Shown: piece after piece, positions 8,274 to 15,200 of the stretch | Position numbering within the stretch: the first letter of the stretch is position 1 | Layout of the letters: each line of letters starts with the position of its first letter | Origin: Parasutterella secunda | Lineage (GTDB): Bacteria; Pseudomonadota; Gammaproteobacteria; Burkholderiales; Burkholderiaceae_F | Reading direction: 5' to 3' | DNA length: 64,000 nt | Assembly: GCF_016901835.1 (NCBI RefSeq) | Contig: NZ_JACJKX010000013.1 | Coordinates: 1-64,000, forward strand | The notes under the pieces: model-generated | Databases searched by the model: none | What the model saw: the letters and a program-made list of their open reading frames with translations, nothing else | Told to the model about the DNA's origin: nothing | Program-made: the position numbers and the translations under genes

Positions 8274-9143
8274 CTATTTCACAGTACGAAGCCACATTTT
8301 CAAGTCTTCGGTGAAATGATCACCATCAGGGAATGCTTCGGTTTTTTCAGCTCTCCAACCGTGATTGCCAGAGGGGTATACGTGTAGAGACACAGGCCTG
8401 TTGTTTTCAACCATGGCTCGCGTGTACAGCATAGAGCCTAGGCTTCCGGCAAATTGGTCTTGAGCGGAAACTGCAATAAAGGCCGGAGGCGTAGTCAAGC
8501 CAACGTGTTTGTAGGCTGAATACGTTGTGTCATATTGGACCGAGCGGTCAGGACCGATCAGATTGTTTCTGCAAGAGCTCTTCGGTTGAGTTTCTTCCTG
8601 CATCATCGAAATATTGGGATAAATCAAAATTGAGAAATCCGGGCAGGACTTGTCTTTACACGATACGCTTGACATGGCTGCAAGATGTCCGCCGGCACTC
8701 GCTCCCATTACACCCACCGTGTGCAGCTTGTATTTTGAAAAGAGTCCTCGGACTGTTTCGACTGCTTTATTGGCATCGGAAAGAGGAACGATCGGATTAC
8801 CTTTAGGCAGGCGATACTTCAAAACGAAGGTCGTAAAACCCTCGGAGCGGAAAAGAGGAGCGAAGCTTTGCTCAATGCTACCCATGGAAAGGTTACTGTA
8901 ACCTCCGCCCGGCATCAGAATAATCGCTTTACCATTGGGCTTTTCCGGCACTTCGACTTCCAGACGGGCACGTGTGACATTGAAAATATTGCCGTTGGCA
9001 TCGGTTTTCTCTGCCTCAGTAATCGTGCTCTTGTTCGGGGCGCCATTAGGCCACAATTCAATAATCTCAGCTGCCGATAGTGCAGCCGAAGTACTCATTC
9101 CAAAAACGGCGATGAGGGGTAATAAAAAAACTTTGACTCGCAT
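8274..9143 (-). CDS. Exported alpha/beta hydrolase (acetyl-esterase/BD-FAE type)
   Basis: A 289-residue protein with a Sec signal peptide (about 1-24, ending ALSAAE). It has the oxyanion-hole motif LMPGGGYSNLS, the nucleophile elbow GASAGGH, an aspartate in SAQDQFAGS and a terminal histidine in GNHGW, the order expected for alpha/beta-fold carbohydrate esterases of the xylan-acetylesterase/BD-FAE kind. It probably removes acyl groups from an extracytoplasmic substrate. CAGGAG precedes the start. It leads the pair with the SGNH hydrolase and is divergent from a LysR gene across an intergenic region with two palindromes, so LysR-type control is likely. Confidence 0.8.
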   Translation of the reverse strand: MRVKVFLLPLIAVFGMSTSAALSAAEIIELWPNGAPNKSTITEAEKTDANGNIFNVTRARLEVEVPEKPNGKAIILMPGGGYSNLSMGSIEQSFAPLFRSEGFTTFVLKYRLPKGNPIVPLSDANKAVETVRGLFSKYKLHTVGVMGASAGGHLAAMSSVSCKDKSCPDFSILIYPNISMMQEETQPKSSCRNNLIGPDRSVQYDTTYSAYKHVGLTTPPAFIAVSAQDQFAGSLGSMLYTRAMVENNRPVSLHVYPSGNHGWRAEKTEAFPDGDHFTEDLKMWLRTVK

Positions 9144-9187
9144 TATTAAGCTCCTGTCAGGTTGGGACCGTTTTGAAGTTTATTTAC

Positions 9188-9212
9188 TTAATTATTACAA
9201 TACAATAATTAA
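9188..9212. promoter_or_regulatory. Candidate LysR-type operator, 9-bp arms with 7-base spacer
   Basis: Perfect inverted repeat TTAATTATT (9188-9196) and AATAATTAA (9204-9212) separated by seven bases. It lies midway between the divergent esterase and LysR genes, a usual site for the LysR protein to bind both promoters. Confidence 0.6.
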
Positions 9213-9216
9213 ATAC

Positions 9217-9235
9217 TTTTGATTGATAATCAAAA
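9217..9235. promoter_or_regulatory. Second palindrome upstream of the LysR gene
   Basis: Perfect 8-bp arms, TTTTGATT (9217-9224) and AATCAAAA (9228-9235), with a 3-base centre. It covers the TTG that could otherwise start the LysR ORF, which supports the later ATG at 9246. It may be a second regulator half-site or an RNA hairpin in the leader. Confidence 0.5.
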
Positions 9236-9245
9236 ACTAATTTAT

Positions 9246-10187
9246 ATGGGATTCAGCGCTTTAGAAATTTTGACTGCCATTGAAGATGAAGGAAGCTTCA
9301 GAGGTGCAGCGGAGGCTTTAGGAGTCACGCAACCCTATCTGTCTCAGTTTGTGCAACGATTGGAAAATGAATGTCAGGGAACGATTGTCGATAGAACGAA
9401 TCGCCCGTTGAGACTGACAGAGCTGGGACAATTTTATTTGGAAAGCCGACGACGAATTGCAATGATTGAGACAGAAACGTCTCGATTTTGTGCGGACTAT
9501 GCCCATCTTCAAATCGGACATATTCGTATTGCAAGCAATGGCGAGAGAACCAATGCGATGTTGGTGCCGGGGGTATCGGAATTTGTCAGGCGTTATCCGG
9601 GTATTCATGTGGAATTAACCTTGGAAAATCATCTGGAAGAAATACCGGATATTCTTCTGGCAGGCAAAGCGGAAATCGGAGTTCTGTTTGAAGGTTTGAT
9701 GAAAAAAGGTTTGAATGCCTATCCGCTTTACCGTGAGCGTTATTTATTTGCCGTGCCGGATACGGAATTTTTCGCCGATGTCGGATGTCGATATAACGAA
9801 GAAAGACAATACCCGAAGTTTTTGGACGCAGATTCTAAAAAATTAACAACCCTACCCTTGTTGCAGACTGTTTTGCACCACGAGCGAACGCTTTTGCTCA
9901 GTCGTGCGGTGGGACGAGAATTTACGAATCTGAATATGGATGTTCGACAGTTGGGAACCCGACTGGAATTTGTTGCAAGCGGCATATGTTCAGCGATTTG
10001 TCAGGAAAGTTTAATAGGGCCTTATGCAGCAAGAACCAATTGTCGTTTTCTCAGTATGGAAGACGTTTTACCTATACAAACCGTGGTGATTGCTTGGAAT
10101 GAACATGTTTATCAAAGTCGTGCTTCGAAAATTCTCTGCGAAATGATTAAGGAAGGATTAAAAGGACAAAAACAGTACAAAATCTGA
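9246..10187 (+). CDS. LysR-family transcriptional regulator (adjacent to esterases)
   Basis: About 313 residues. The N-terminal winged helix shows SFRGAAEALGVTQPYLSQFV followed by RLENE, as in LysR DNA-binding domains. The rest is the co-inducer-binding domain, with LRIASNG-like and GICSAICQESLIG segments. It is divergent from the two exported esterases, the classical arrangement for a LysR activator and its targets. ATG 9246 is preferred over the upstream TTG 9219, which sits inside a palindrome. There is no strong Shine-Dalgarno at either start. The effector is unknown. Confidence 0.85.
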   Translation: MGFSALEILTAIEDEGSFRGAAEALGVTQPYLSQFVQRLENECQGTIVDRTNRPLRLTELGQFYLESRRRIAMIETETSRFCADYAHLQIGHIRIASNGERTNAMLVPGVSEFVRRYPGIHVELTLENHLEEIPDILLAGKAEIGVLFEGLMKKGLNAYPLYRERYLFAVPDTEFFADVGCRYNEERQYPKFLDADSKKLTTLPLLQTVLHHERTLLLSRAVGREFTNLNMDVRQLGTRLEFVASGICSAICQESLIGPYAARTNCRFLSMEDVLPIQTVVIAWNEHVYQSRASKILCEMIKEGLKGQKQYKI

Positions 10188-10248
10188 GCAATATCAACCG
10201 AATAGTCGAAGAGGTGAGCATCCTATGCAAAAAAGTTAAGCTCAGGGC

Positions 10249-10277
10249 TTGCATTTTTTTTGGATGATCTATAAAAT
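10249..10277 (+). promoter_or_regulatory. Promoter of the tRNA-Ala/tRNA-Glu unit
   Basis: TTGCAT (10249-10254) and TAAAAT (10272-10277) are spaced by 17 bases and end 14 bases before the first tRNA. Confidence 0.6.
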
Positions 10278-10291
10278 GCGTCATCTCTTAC

Positions 10292-10367
10292 GGGGGTATA
10301 GCTCAGTTGGTAGAGCACTTGCATGGCATGCAAGGGGTCAGCGGTTCGAATCCGCTTACCTCCACCA
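10292..10367 (+). tRNA. tRNA-Ala (anticodon GGC)
   Basis: A 76-base cloverleaf. The acceptor stem GGGGGTA pairs with TACCTCC with one wobble, the D-arm is GCTCAGTTGGTAGAGC, and the anticodon stem CTTGC/GCAAG frames the loop ATGGCAT with anticodon GGC. The T-arm is GCGGTTCGAATCCGC. Discriminator A and an encoded CCA end are present. Confidence 0.97.
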
Positions 10368-10379
10368 CAATTGGATCGC

Positions 10380-10455
10380 GTCTCCATCGTCTAGAGGCCT
10401 AGGACACGACCCTTTCACGGTCGGTACCGGGGTTCGAATCCCCGTGGGGACGCCA
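10380..10455 (+). tRNA. tRNA-Glu (anticodon TTC)
   Basis: A 76-base cloverleaf. The acceptor GTCTCCA pairs with TGGGGAC, the anticodon stem is CGACC/GGTCG with loop CTTTCAC (anticodon TTC), the T-arm is CGGGGTTCGAATCCCCG, the discriminator is G and CCA is encoded. It follows the tRNA-Ala by 12 bases and shares its promoter and terminator. Confidence 0.97.
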
Positions 10456-10467
10456 ATATTTCTTCCG

Positions 10468-10496
10468 GCAATCCATTAGGATTGCTTTTTTATTTT
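10468..10496 (+). terminator. Terminator of the tRNA pair
   Basis: 7-bp stem GCAATCC/GGATTGC (10468-10474 with 10479-10485) followed by TTTTTTATTTT. It overlaps the 3' end of the oppositely oriented LysR gene. Confidence 0.85.
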
Positions 10497-11462
10497 CCGA
10501 TTTATGTAGTTCATTTTTTCTGTGAACTTTCTCCAGGGGCTTGTTAAATCGGATTTCCCATTTTTCACAATAATCTTCAGAACTTCCTGATACAGAGGGC
10601 TGTTTTTATTTTCCGAACGACAGTAAACATGTGCTTTGGCAACAGGACGATGCCATTGTGGCATCACGGCGGTAACTGAACCGTCATTAATTTGAGCGCG
10701 TACCATGCCAAGGTTAAGATCGATAGCAATGCCGGCTCCGGCTAAAAGCATCTCTTTACAAGTCGTTGCATCTCCGTAATTAATCTTCTCACATTGCCTC
10801 AGTTTAAATTGATCAACGCCGTTTTCTATGAAATCAGCATAGTAAGGGCTGCTTGGATAACGAAGTAAAATCGGGCTTTTTATGAGTTCTTCAATTTTTT
10901 CGGGCGCTTGGTGCTGATTTAAAAAATTTTGACTGACTAAGAGAAATGTATAGAAATCGTCGACAAAAGTTTCATGCAATCCGGGTTGATTCGATGAATA
11001 GAAGCAGAAAGACAGATCGGTTTGTTTATTGAGTAAGGCCTGGAGGCCTCGGTCAGCAGAAATTTCGAAATGAATCTCAGGATGCATAGACTCATACTCG
11101 AGTAGAGCAGAAAGAATAGGCGTTCGATCCATATTTACAGGCAGCGATATCCGAAGTGTTCGACGCATCCTGAGATCTTGCTCCTTTCGGATACTCTGCA
11201 CTGAAGATAAAAGTGCCTCGTGATCTTGTACGAGCCGTTTAATATGAGGAATAAGTTCTTGGGCCTGTGCTGTCAAAGTGGCCGGACGTGTGCGTCGATC
11301 AAGAAGAAAAATTTCTAATTCATCTTCAAGACACGCCAACATACGAGAGGCGATCGGAGGGTCAAGCCAAAGTTTCTCAGCTGCCTGCTTTAGTGAACCT
11401 AAATTGTCAATGCTCAGTAAAACTTTCCAAGCTAAAAGATTGTCAATCTTTTTCATTTTCAT
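10476..11462 (-). CDS. LysR-family transcriptional regulator (adjacent to aminotransferase)
   Basis: 328 residues. The N-terminal winged helix NLGSLKQAAEKLWLDPPIAS is followed by a divergent effector domain. It is divergent from a PLP aminotransferase, an M20 hydrolase lying beyond it, so it probably controls that amino-acid module. A palindrome with 7-base spacer lies immediately upstream of the start. Its last bases run into the tRNA terminator. The recognition helix reads DPPIASRMLACLEDEL, where canonical members have a Q-P-A-(V/L)-S-type pattern. Effector unknown. Confidence 0.8.
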   Translation of the reverse strand: MKMKKIDNLLAWKVLLSIDNLGSLKQAAEKLWLDPPIASRMLACLEDELEIFLLDRRTRPATLTAQAQELIPHIKRLVQDHEALLSSVQSIRKEQDLRMRRTLRISLPVNMDRTPILSALLEYESMHPEIHFEISADRGLQALLNKQTDLSFCFYSSNQPGLHETFVDDFYTFLLVSQNFLNQHQAPEKIEELIKSPILLRYPSSPYYADFIENGVDQFKLRQCEKINYGDATTCKEMLLAGAGIAIDLNLGMVRAQINDGSVTAVMPQWHRPVAKAHVYCRSENKNSPLYQEVLKIIVKNGKSDLTSPWRKFTEKMNYINRKIKKQS

Positions 11463-11464
11463 AT

Positions 11465-11485
11465 TAATTGTTTTTTTGACAATTA
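11465..11485. promoter_or_regulatory. Candidate LysR-type operator
   Basis: Perfect inverted repeat TAATTGT (11465-11471) and ACAATTA (11479-11485) with a 7-base spacer, immediately upstream of the LysR start. The arm geometry matches the operator candidate at 9188-9212. TTGACA (11476-11481) inside it could also be a -35 for the aminotransferase. Confidence 0.55.
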
Positions 11486-11560
11486 TAGGTTAAAGATCTG
11501 TCATTCTCTTTTGGAGTATATCTTCCTACAATTACTAAAACGAAATTCTCTAGGAGAAAT

Positions 11561-12838
11561 ATGATGGAAGAGTACGGCAGTACAGATTTTTCGATGGTCC
11601 GATATGTTCCATACATGGGGGTGATTTGGACAGTTAACGAAGCCTCGAAACTTGGCTTTTATAACGGTCATCCAGATTGGTGCAATGTGGGGCAAGGTCA
11701 GCCCGAAGTGGGAACGATTGAAGGGGCTCCCGATCGCATTGAAAACCTCAAGCTTGAACCCAGTGATGCTGCCTATGGTCCTGTCGGCGGGACTCTTGAA
11801 GTCAGAGAAGCCATCGCTGATTGGGTTAATCGCACCTATCGAAAAGGCATGAGCCAATACACTGCAGAAAACGTCAGTTTTGCCTGCGGCGGCCGACTGG
11901 CTCTGACACGCTTATACAGCATCTTTAAAGACGGTACGCGCATTGCTTACAAGAATCCTGATTACACAGCCTACGAAGATTATCTTTATCCCCTTCGTCA
12001 CAATTGTGAATTGATTGAATTACGTGCTGAAGAAAGGGATGGCTTTACGATTCCCGTGGATCGTTTTGAAGACTTTATGCACGATGTGCGGCCGAATGCT
12101 TTTGTCTTTTCCAATCCCTGTAACCCGACCGGACAGGTGATCAAAGACGAAGCGATGGATCGCTATATTGATGCAGCCAGAAAAGAAAATTGCTTGCTGG
12201 GTGCCGACGAATTCTATGCAACCTTCTCGTATAACGAAGATGGTACACCGGCAGAAAACGCTGTCTCTGCCTTACCGTATGTGAAGGATATTAACCGGGA
12301 TCCGGTCATTGTTTTTGACGGTATGACAAAGGGGTTCCGTTACCCGGGGTGGCGCGCCGGTTGGGCAATCGGCCCGAAATACCTCATTGAAATGATTAAT
12401 TGTGCGGCCAGTGCCGTTGACGGTGGCCCGTCCACCATGGTTCAGCGCGCAGTCATTGAAGAGCTCGCGCCGGGGCATGCAGAAGCAGAATTGCTTGCCA
12501 CACGCAAAGAATTTGCCGTTAAGCGCAAGATGATGATGGATGGCCTAGCGCAGTTGGGTATTCATACACCTGCCAACCAGCCCTTGGGAACTTTTTATCT
12601 TTGGGCCAGTATTGAAAACTTGCCCGGCAAGCTTTCCGATGCCGACAACTTCTTCTATGCCTGCCTGCAAAAGAAGGTGATTACGGTTCCGGGGCACTTC
12701 TTCGATGTGCGTCCTTTCCGCGTCCGTCCGACAAAAGAACCGTATCGTCATTGGGTACGCTTCTCTTATGGTCCGAACCGTCAAACGATTAAGACGGCCC
12801 TTGAACGGATCGAACAAGTAATTAAGGAATACAAGTAA
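11561..12838 (+). CDS. Pyridoxal-phosphate aminotransferase, class I/II
   Basis: A 425-residue fold-type I aminotransferase. Visible are the phosphate/substrate turn SNPCNPTGQ, the PLP-anchoring aspartate region GADEFYATFSY and the Schiff-base lysine in GMTKGFRYPGWRAGW. A C-terminal arginine lies in HWVRFSYG. It should transfer the amino group of an amino acid to a 2-oxo acid; the substrate is not evident. Two ATGs in a row follow AGGAG, and the second (11564) has the better spacing. A strong terminator follows it, yet the M20 hydrolase gene begins only 40 bases later, suggesting related function with partly separate expression. Confidence 0.88.
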   Translation: MMEEYGSTDFSMVRYVPYMGVIWTVNEASKLGFYNGHPDWCNVGQGQPEVGTIEGAPDRIENLKLEPSDAAYGPVGGTLEVREAIADWVNRTYRKGMSQYTAENVSFACGGRLALTRLYSIFKDGTRIAYKNPDYTAYEDYLYPLRHNCELIELRAEERDGFTIPVDRFEDFMHDVRPNAFVFSNPCNPTGQVIKDEAMDRYIDAARKENCLLGADEFYATFSYNEDGTPAENAVSALPYVKDINRDPVIVFDGMTKGFRYPGWRAGWAIGPKYLIEMINCAASAVDGGPSTMVQRAVIEELAPGHAEAELLATRKEFAVKRKMMMDGLAQLGIHTPANQPLGTFYLWASIENLPGKLSDADNFFYACLQKKVITVPGHFFDVRPFRVRPTKEPYRHWVRFSYGPNRQTIKTALERIEQVIKEYK

Positions 12839-12844
12839 TACAAC

Positions 12845-12874
12845 AATAACGGGCTTTGATGCCCGTTATTTTTT
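12845..12874 (+). terminator. Terminator after the aminotransferase
   Basis: 10-bp stem (12845-12854 with 12861-12870), 6-base loop, then TTTT. It stands just upstream of the AbgA-like gene, so it may be read through or may separate two transcripts. Confidence 0.85.
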
Positions 12875-12879
12875 AATGG

Positions 12880-14175
12880 ATGGGTGAGTCTATGTCAGAG
12901 TCTTTCCACGAACAGCTCGTCGAACAGAGAAGATATTTGCACCAATTTCCCGAAGTGGGATGGACCGAGTTTGAAACCACTTGGTACATTGTTCAGAAGT
13001 TGCAAAGTTGGGGATTCAATGTGCATATCGGACGCGAGGTGATTGACGAAAAATCTATACGCGGACGCAATCTTGAATTGGTCAATGAGGCTCGGTCACG
13101 GGCTGCCGCCCATGGCGTGCCCGAAGCATTCCTGCAAAAGACCGAAGGTTTGACAGGCTGCCTTGCCGAGATGGACTTTGAAAAAAAGGGCCCTGTTTTA
13201 GTCTTTCGATTCGATATTGATGCTTTACCTGTTCAGGAAACAGATTCCGTTGACCATCTTCCCAATCGGGAGGGTTTCCGCTCTAAAAGAGAAGGCATCA
13301 TGCATGCCTGCGGACATGATTGCCACACTTCAATCGGACTGACAGTGGCTCGCTGGATAGCTGAACACAAAGACGAGTTGAGCGGAAAAATCAAAATTAT
13401 TTTTCAGCCGGCAGAAGAAGGTTCTCGCGGAGCAAGGACAGTCGCCGCTTCCGGCATCATCGATGATGCGGACTTCTTTTTTGCAAGCCACATCGGTATG
13501 CAGGCTAAATACGGAGAGGTGATCATCGATCCTTATGGATTCCTCTGCGGCTCGAAATATGACGTCACTTTCATCGGACGCTCTGCTCACTTGGGAGCCG
13601 ACCCTCATAAAGGTCGAAACGCTATGGCAGCAGCTTGCTCAGCTACATTGCAGCTTTTGGGCATTGCCAGACACGGCGATGGGATGACCCGAGTCAATGT
13701 CGGAACTTTTCATGCCGGCCGAGCCCGCAATGCTATTCCAGATCGTGCCACCATTGAGGTGGATATCCGCGGAGAAACGATGGCAATCAATGACTATATG
13801 TGCGAAGAGGCTCAAAATATTTTCGCCGGTTGCGCCAAAAGCTACTCTGTCGGTTTGGAAGTCATCGATCAGGGAACCGTGTGTGATTTGGTCAATGATC
13901 GGGAATCAGTTGATGTATTGAGACGCTGTGCTCAAAAAATACCGGCAATCAAAACGATCATTGAAAAATCGGATTTCGGGGGCTCAGAGGATGCGGCGAT
14001 TTTAGCTCGCCATGTACAGTCCAAGGGTGGATTAGCGGCTTTCTTTGTGGTGGGCGCAGATCATTTGGTTGGACATCATCAGCCGGAATTCGATGTCAAC
14101 GAAGAGGCACTTGATGTCGGCTTTGAGATGTACGTCAACCTTGTCAAGGAGATTTGCGCAACCTCTTTAGCCTGA
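12880..14175 (+). CDS. M20 metallohydrolase, AbgA-like (p-aminobenzoyl-glutamate hydrolase subunit A type)
   Basis: 431 residues, cytoplasmic di-zinc aminoacylase/carboxypeptidase of family M20D. The metal motif MHACGHDCHT, the catalytic glutamate motif FQPAEEGSRGAR, and FTAVHIG-like FFASHIGMQAKYG are present, with a C-terminal histidine in HHQPEFD. Length and the block order match E. coli AbgA as I remember it. AbgA normally works with AbgB; no abgB is in the window, so the substrate may be another N-acyl or aryl-acyl amino acid. The start could be 12880 or ATG 12892, which has GGTGAG just upstream. The end overlaps the convergent EamA gene by nine bases. Confidence 0.8.
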   Translation: MGESMSESFHEQLVEQRRYLHQFPEVGWTEFETTWYIVQKLQSWGFNVHIGREVIDEKSIRGRNLELVNEARSRAAAHGVPEAFLQKTEGLTGCLAEMDFEKKGPVLVFRFDIDALPVQETDSVDHLPNREGFRSKREGIMHACGHDCHTSIGLTVARWIAEHKDELSGKIKIIFQPAEEGSRGARTVAASGIIDDADFFFASHIGMQAKYGEVIIDPYGFLCGSKYDVTFIGRSAHLGADPHKGRNAMAAACSATLQLLGIARHGDGMTRVNVGTFHAGRARNAIPDRATIEVDIRGETMAINDYMCEEAQNIFAGCAKSYSVGLEVIDQGTVCDLVNDRESVDVLRRCAQKIPAIKTIIEKSDFGGSEDAAILARHVQSKGGLAAFFVVGADHLVGHHQPEFDVNEEALDVGFEMYVNLVKEICATSLA

Positions 14176-15057
14176 TTTTGAACGCGCCAACAAAAATACT
14201 GTTGCCAAAATACAAAGTGCTCCGATGGCCTCGGTCAAACCAAAAGTGGCTCCCAATAAAAGCACAGAGAGCACAACCGCAGAGAGCGGTTCAAAGCAGG
14301 TGAGCATTGAGGCGATCGGAGGCGCGATGAATTCCATACTTTTTAAAAAGCAGCAAAAGGAGACGATGGTGCCGCAAAGCACAATGTGAAGGTAGCAAAT
14401 GATGCCCATCGTATTCCAGATGACGTTGGTTTCAAAGGGATTGTTGTAGAGACAGGCCGCTGCACCGCTGAAAGTCATTGCCCAGCCGATAACAGGAAAA
14501 ACAGTCAGTTTTCTGACGACGCGCCCGGGTTGGATCGTACCGACTGCTCCCAACATGGCAGAAGCCAAACCCCAGGCAACACCGGCCATAGAAAATTTCA
14601 TTGTGTCCCAGTTGCCTTTTGTGATGATGAGAAGAACACCGACCATGGCCAAAACCAAGCAGATCATTTCTAGTACCTTGATGCGTCTGTGATGCGCAAT
14701 AGCGAGGTAAGCAATGATGAAAAGAGGAGAGGTGAGTACCATGATTGTCGCGGTGGCTGCATTTGAACTCGAAATCGACAGGAAAAAAGTTGATTGAGAA
14801 CAAAGCAGAGCAAAACCGTAGATCAGAATATCTTTGAAATTCTCTATCTGAAAAACAGCCTTAATGTGTTTGGTACGGTTCCAAAAGAAATCAAGCAAAA
14901 TCAAAACCAGGCCGGCCCCCAGCAGTCGAATGGACGTTAAATCCAAAACGGTGAATTGGCACTGTGCCATCAAATACTGCGCGGCCACTCCCATTGAGCC
15001 CCAGCAGATGCCGGCAATGGAAGCAAGAGTGACACCTTTGAGAGTTTTAATTTCCAT
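14167..15057 (-). CDS. EamA/DMT-family exporter
   Basis: 296 residues with ten hydrophobic segments arranged as two EamA repeats, the second including SMLTCFEPLSAVVLSVLLLG with the family's proline. Members export amino acids or related metabolites across the inner membrane. It overlaps the 3' end of the AbgA-like gene tail to tail, so the pair could share a physiological role. Substrate not predictable. Confidence 0.85.
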   Translation of the reverse strand: MEIKTLKGVTLASIAGICWGSMGVAAQYLMAQCQFTVLDLTSIRLLGAGLVLILLDFFWNRTKHIKAVFQIENFKDILIYGFALLCSQSTFFLSISSSNAATATIMVLTSPLFIIAYLAIAHHRRIKVLEMICLVLAMVGVLLIITKGNWDTMKFSMAGVAWGLASAMLGAVGTIQPGRVVRKLTVFPVIGWAMTFSGAAACLYNNPFETNVIWNTMGIICYLHIVLCGTIVSFCCFLKSMEFIAPPIASMLTCFEPLSAVVLSVLLLGATFGLTEAIGALCILATVFLLARSKSG

Positions 15058-15200
15058 GAAAGTTAAATGGTACGGTTTTGTTGTTGCTTGATTGTATGCC
15101 TGTCTGTGGGATCTTAGACAAAATAATTATCGGCGTTTTTCAAAGAACAGGTACATTGTTTAGAATCGAGAAAGTTAATTGCTCGAAAATAATTTTGAAT

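Noticed and set aside
9219-9245. TTG 9219 as the start of the LysR gene
   Set aside because: It lies inside a perfect palindrome, has no ribosome-binding site, and the LysR fold begins just after ATG 9246.
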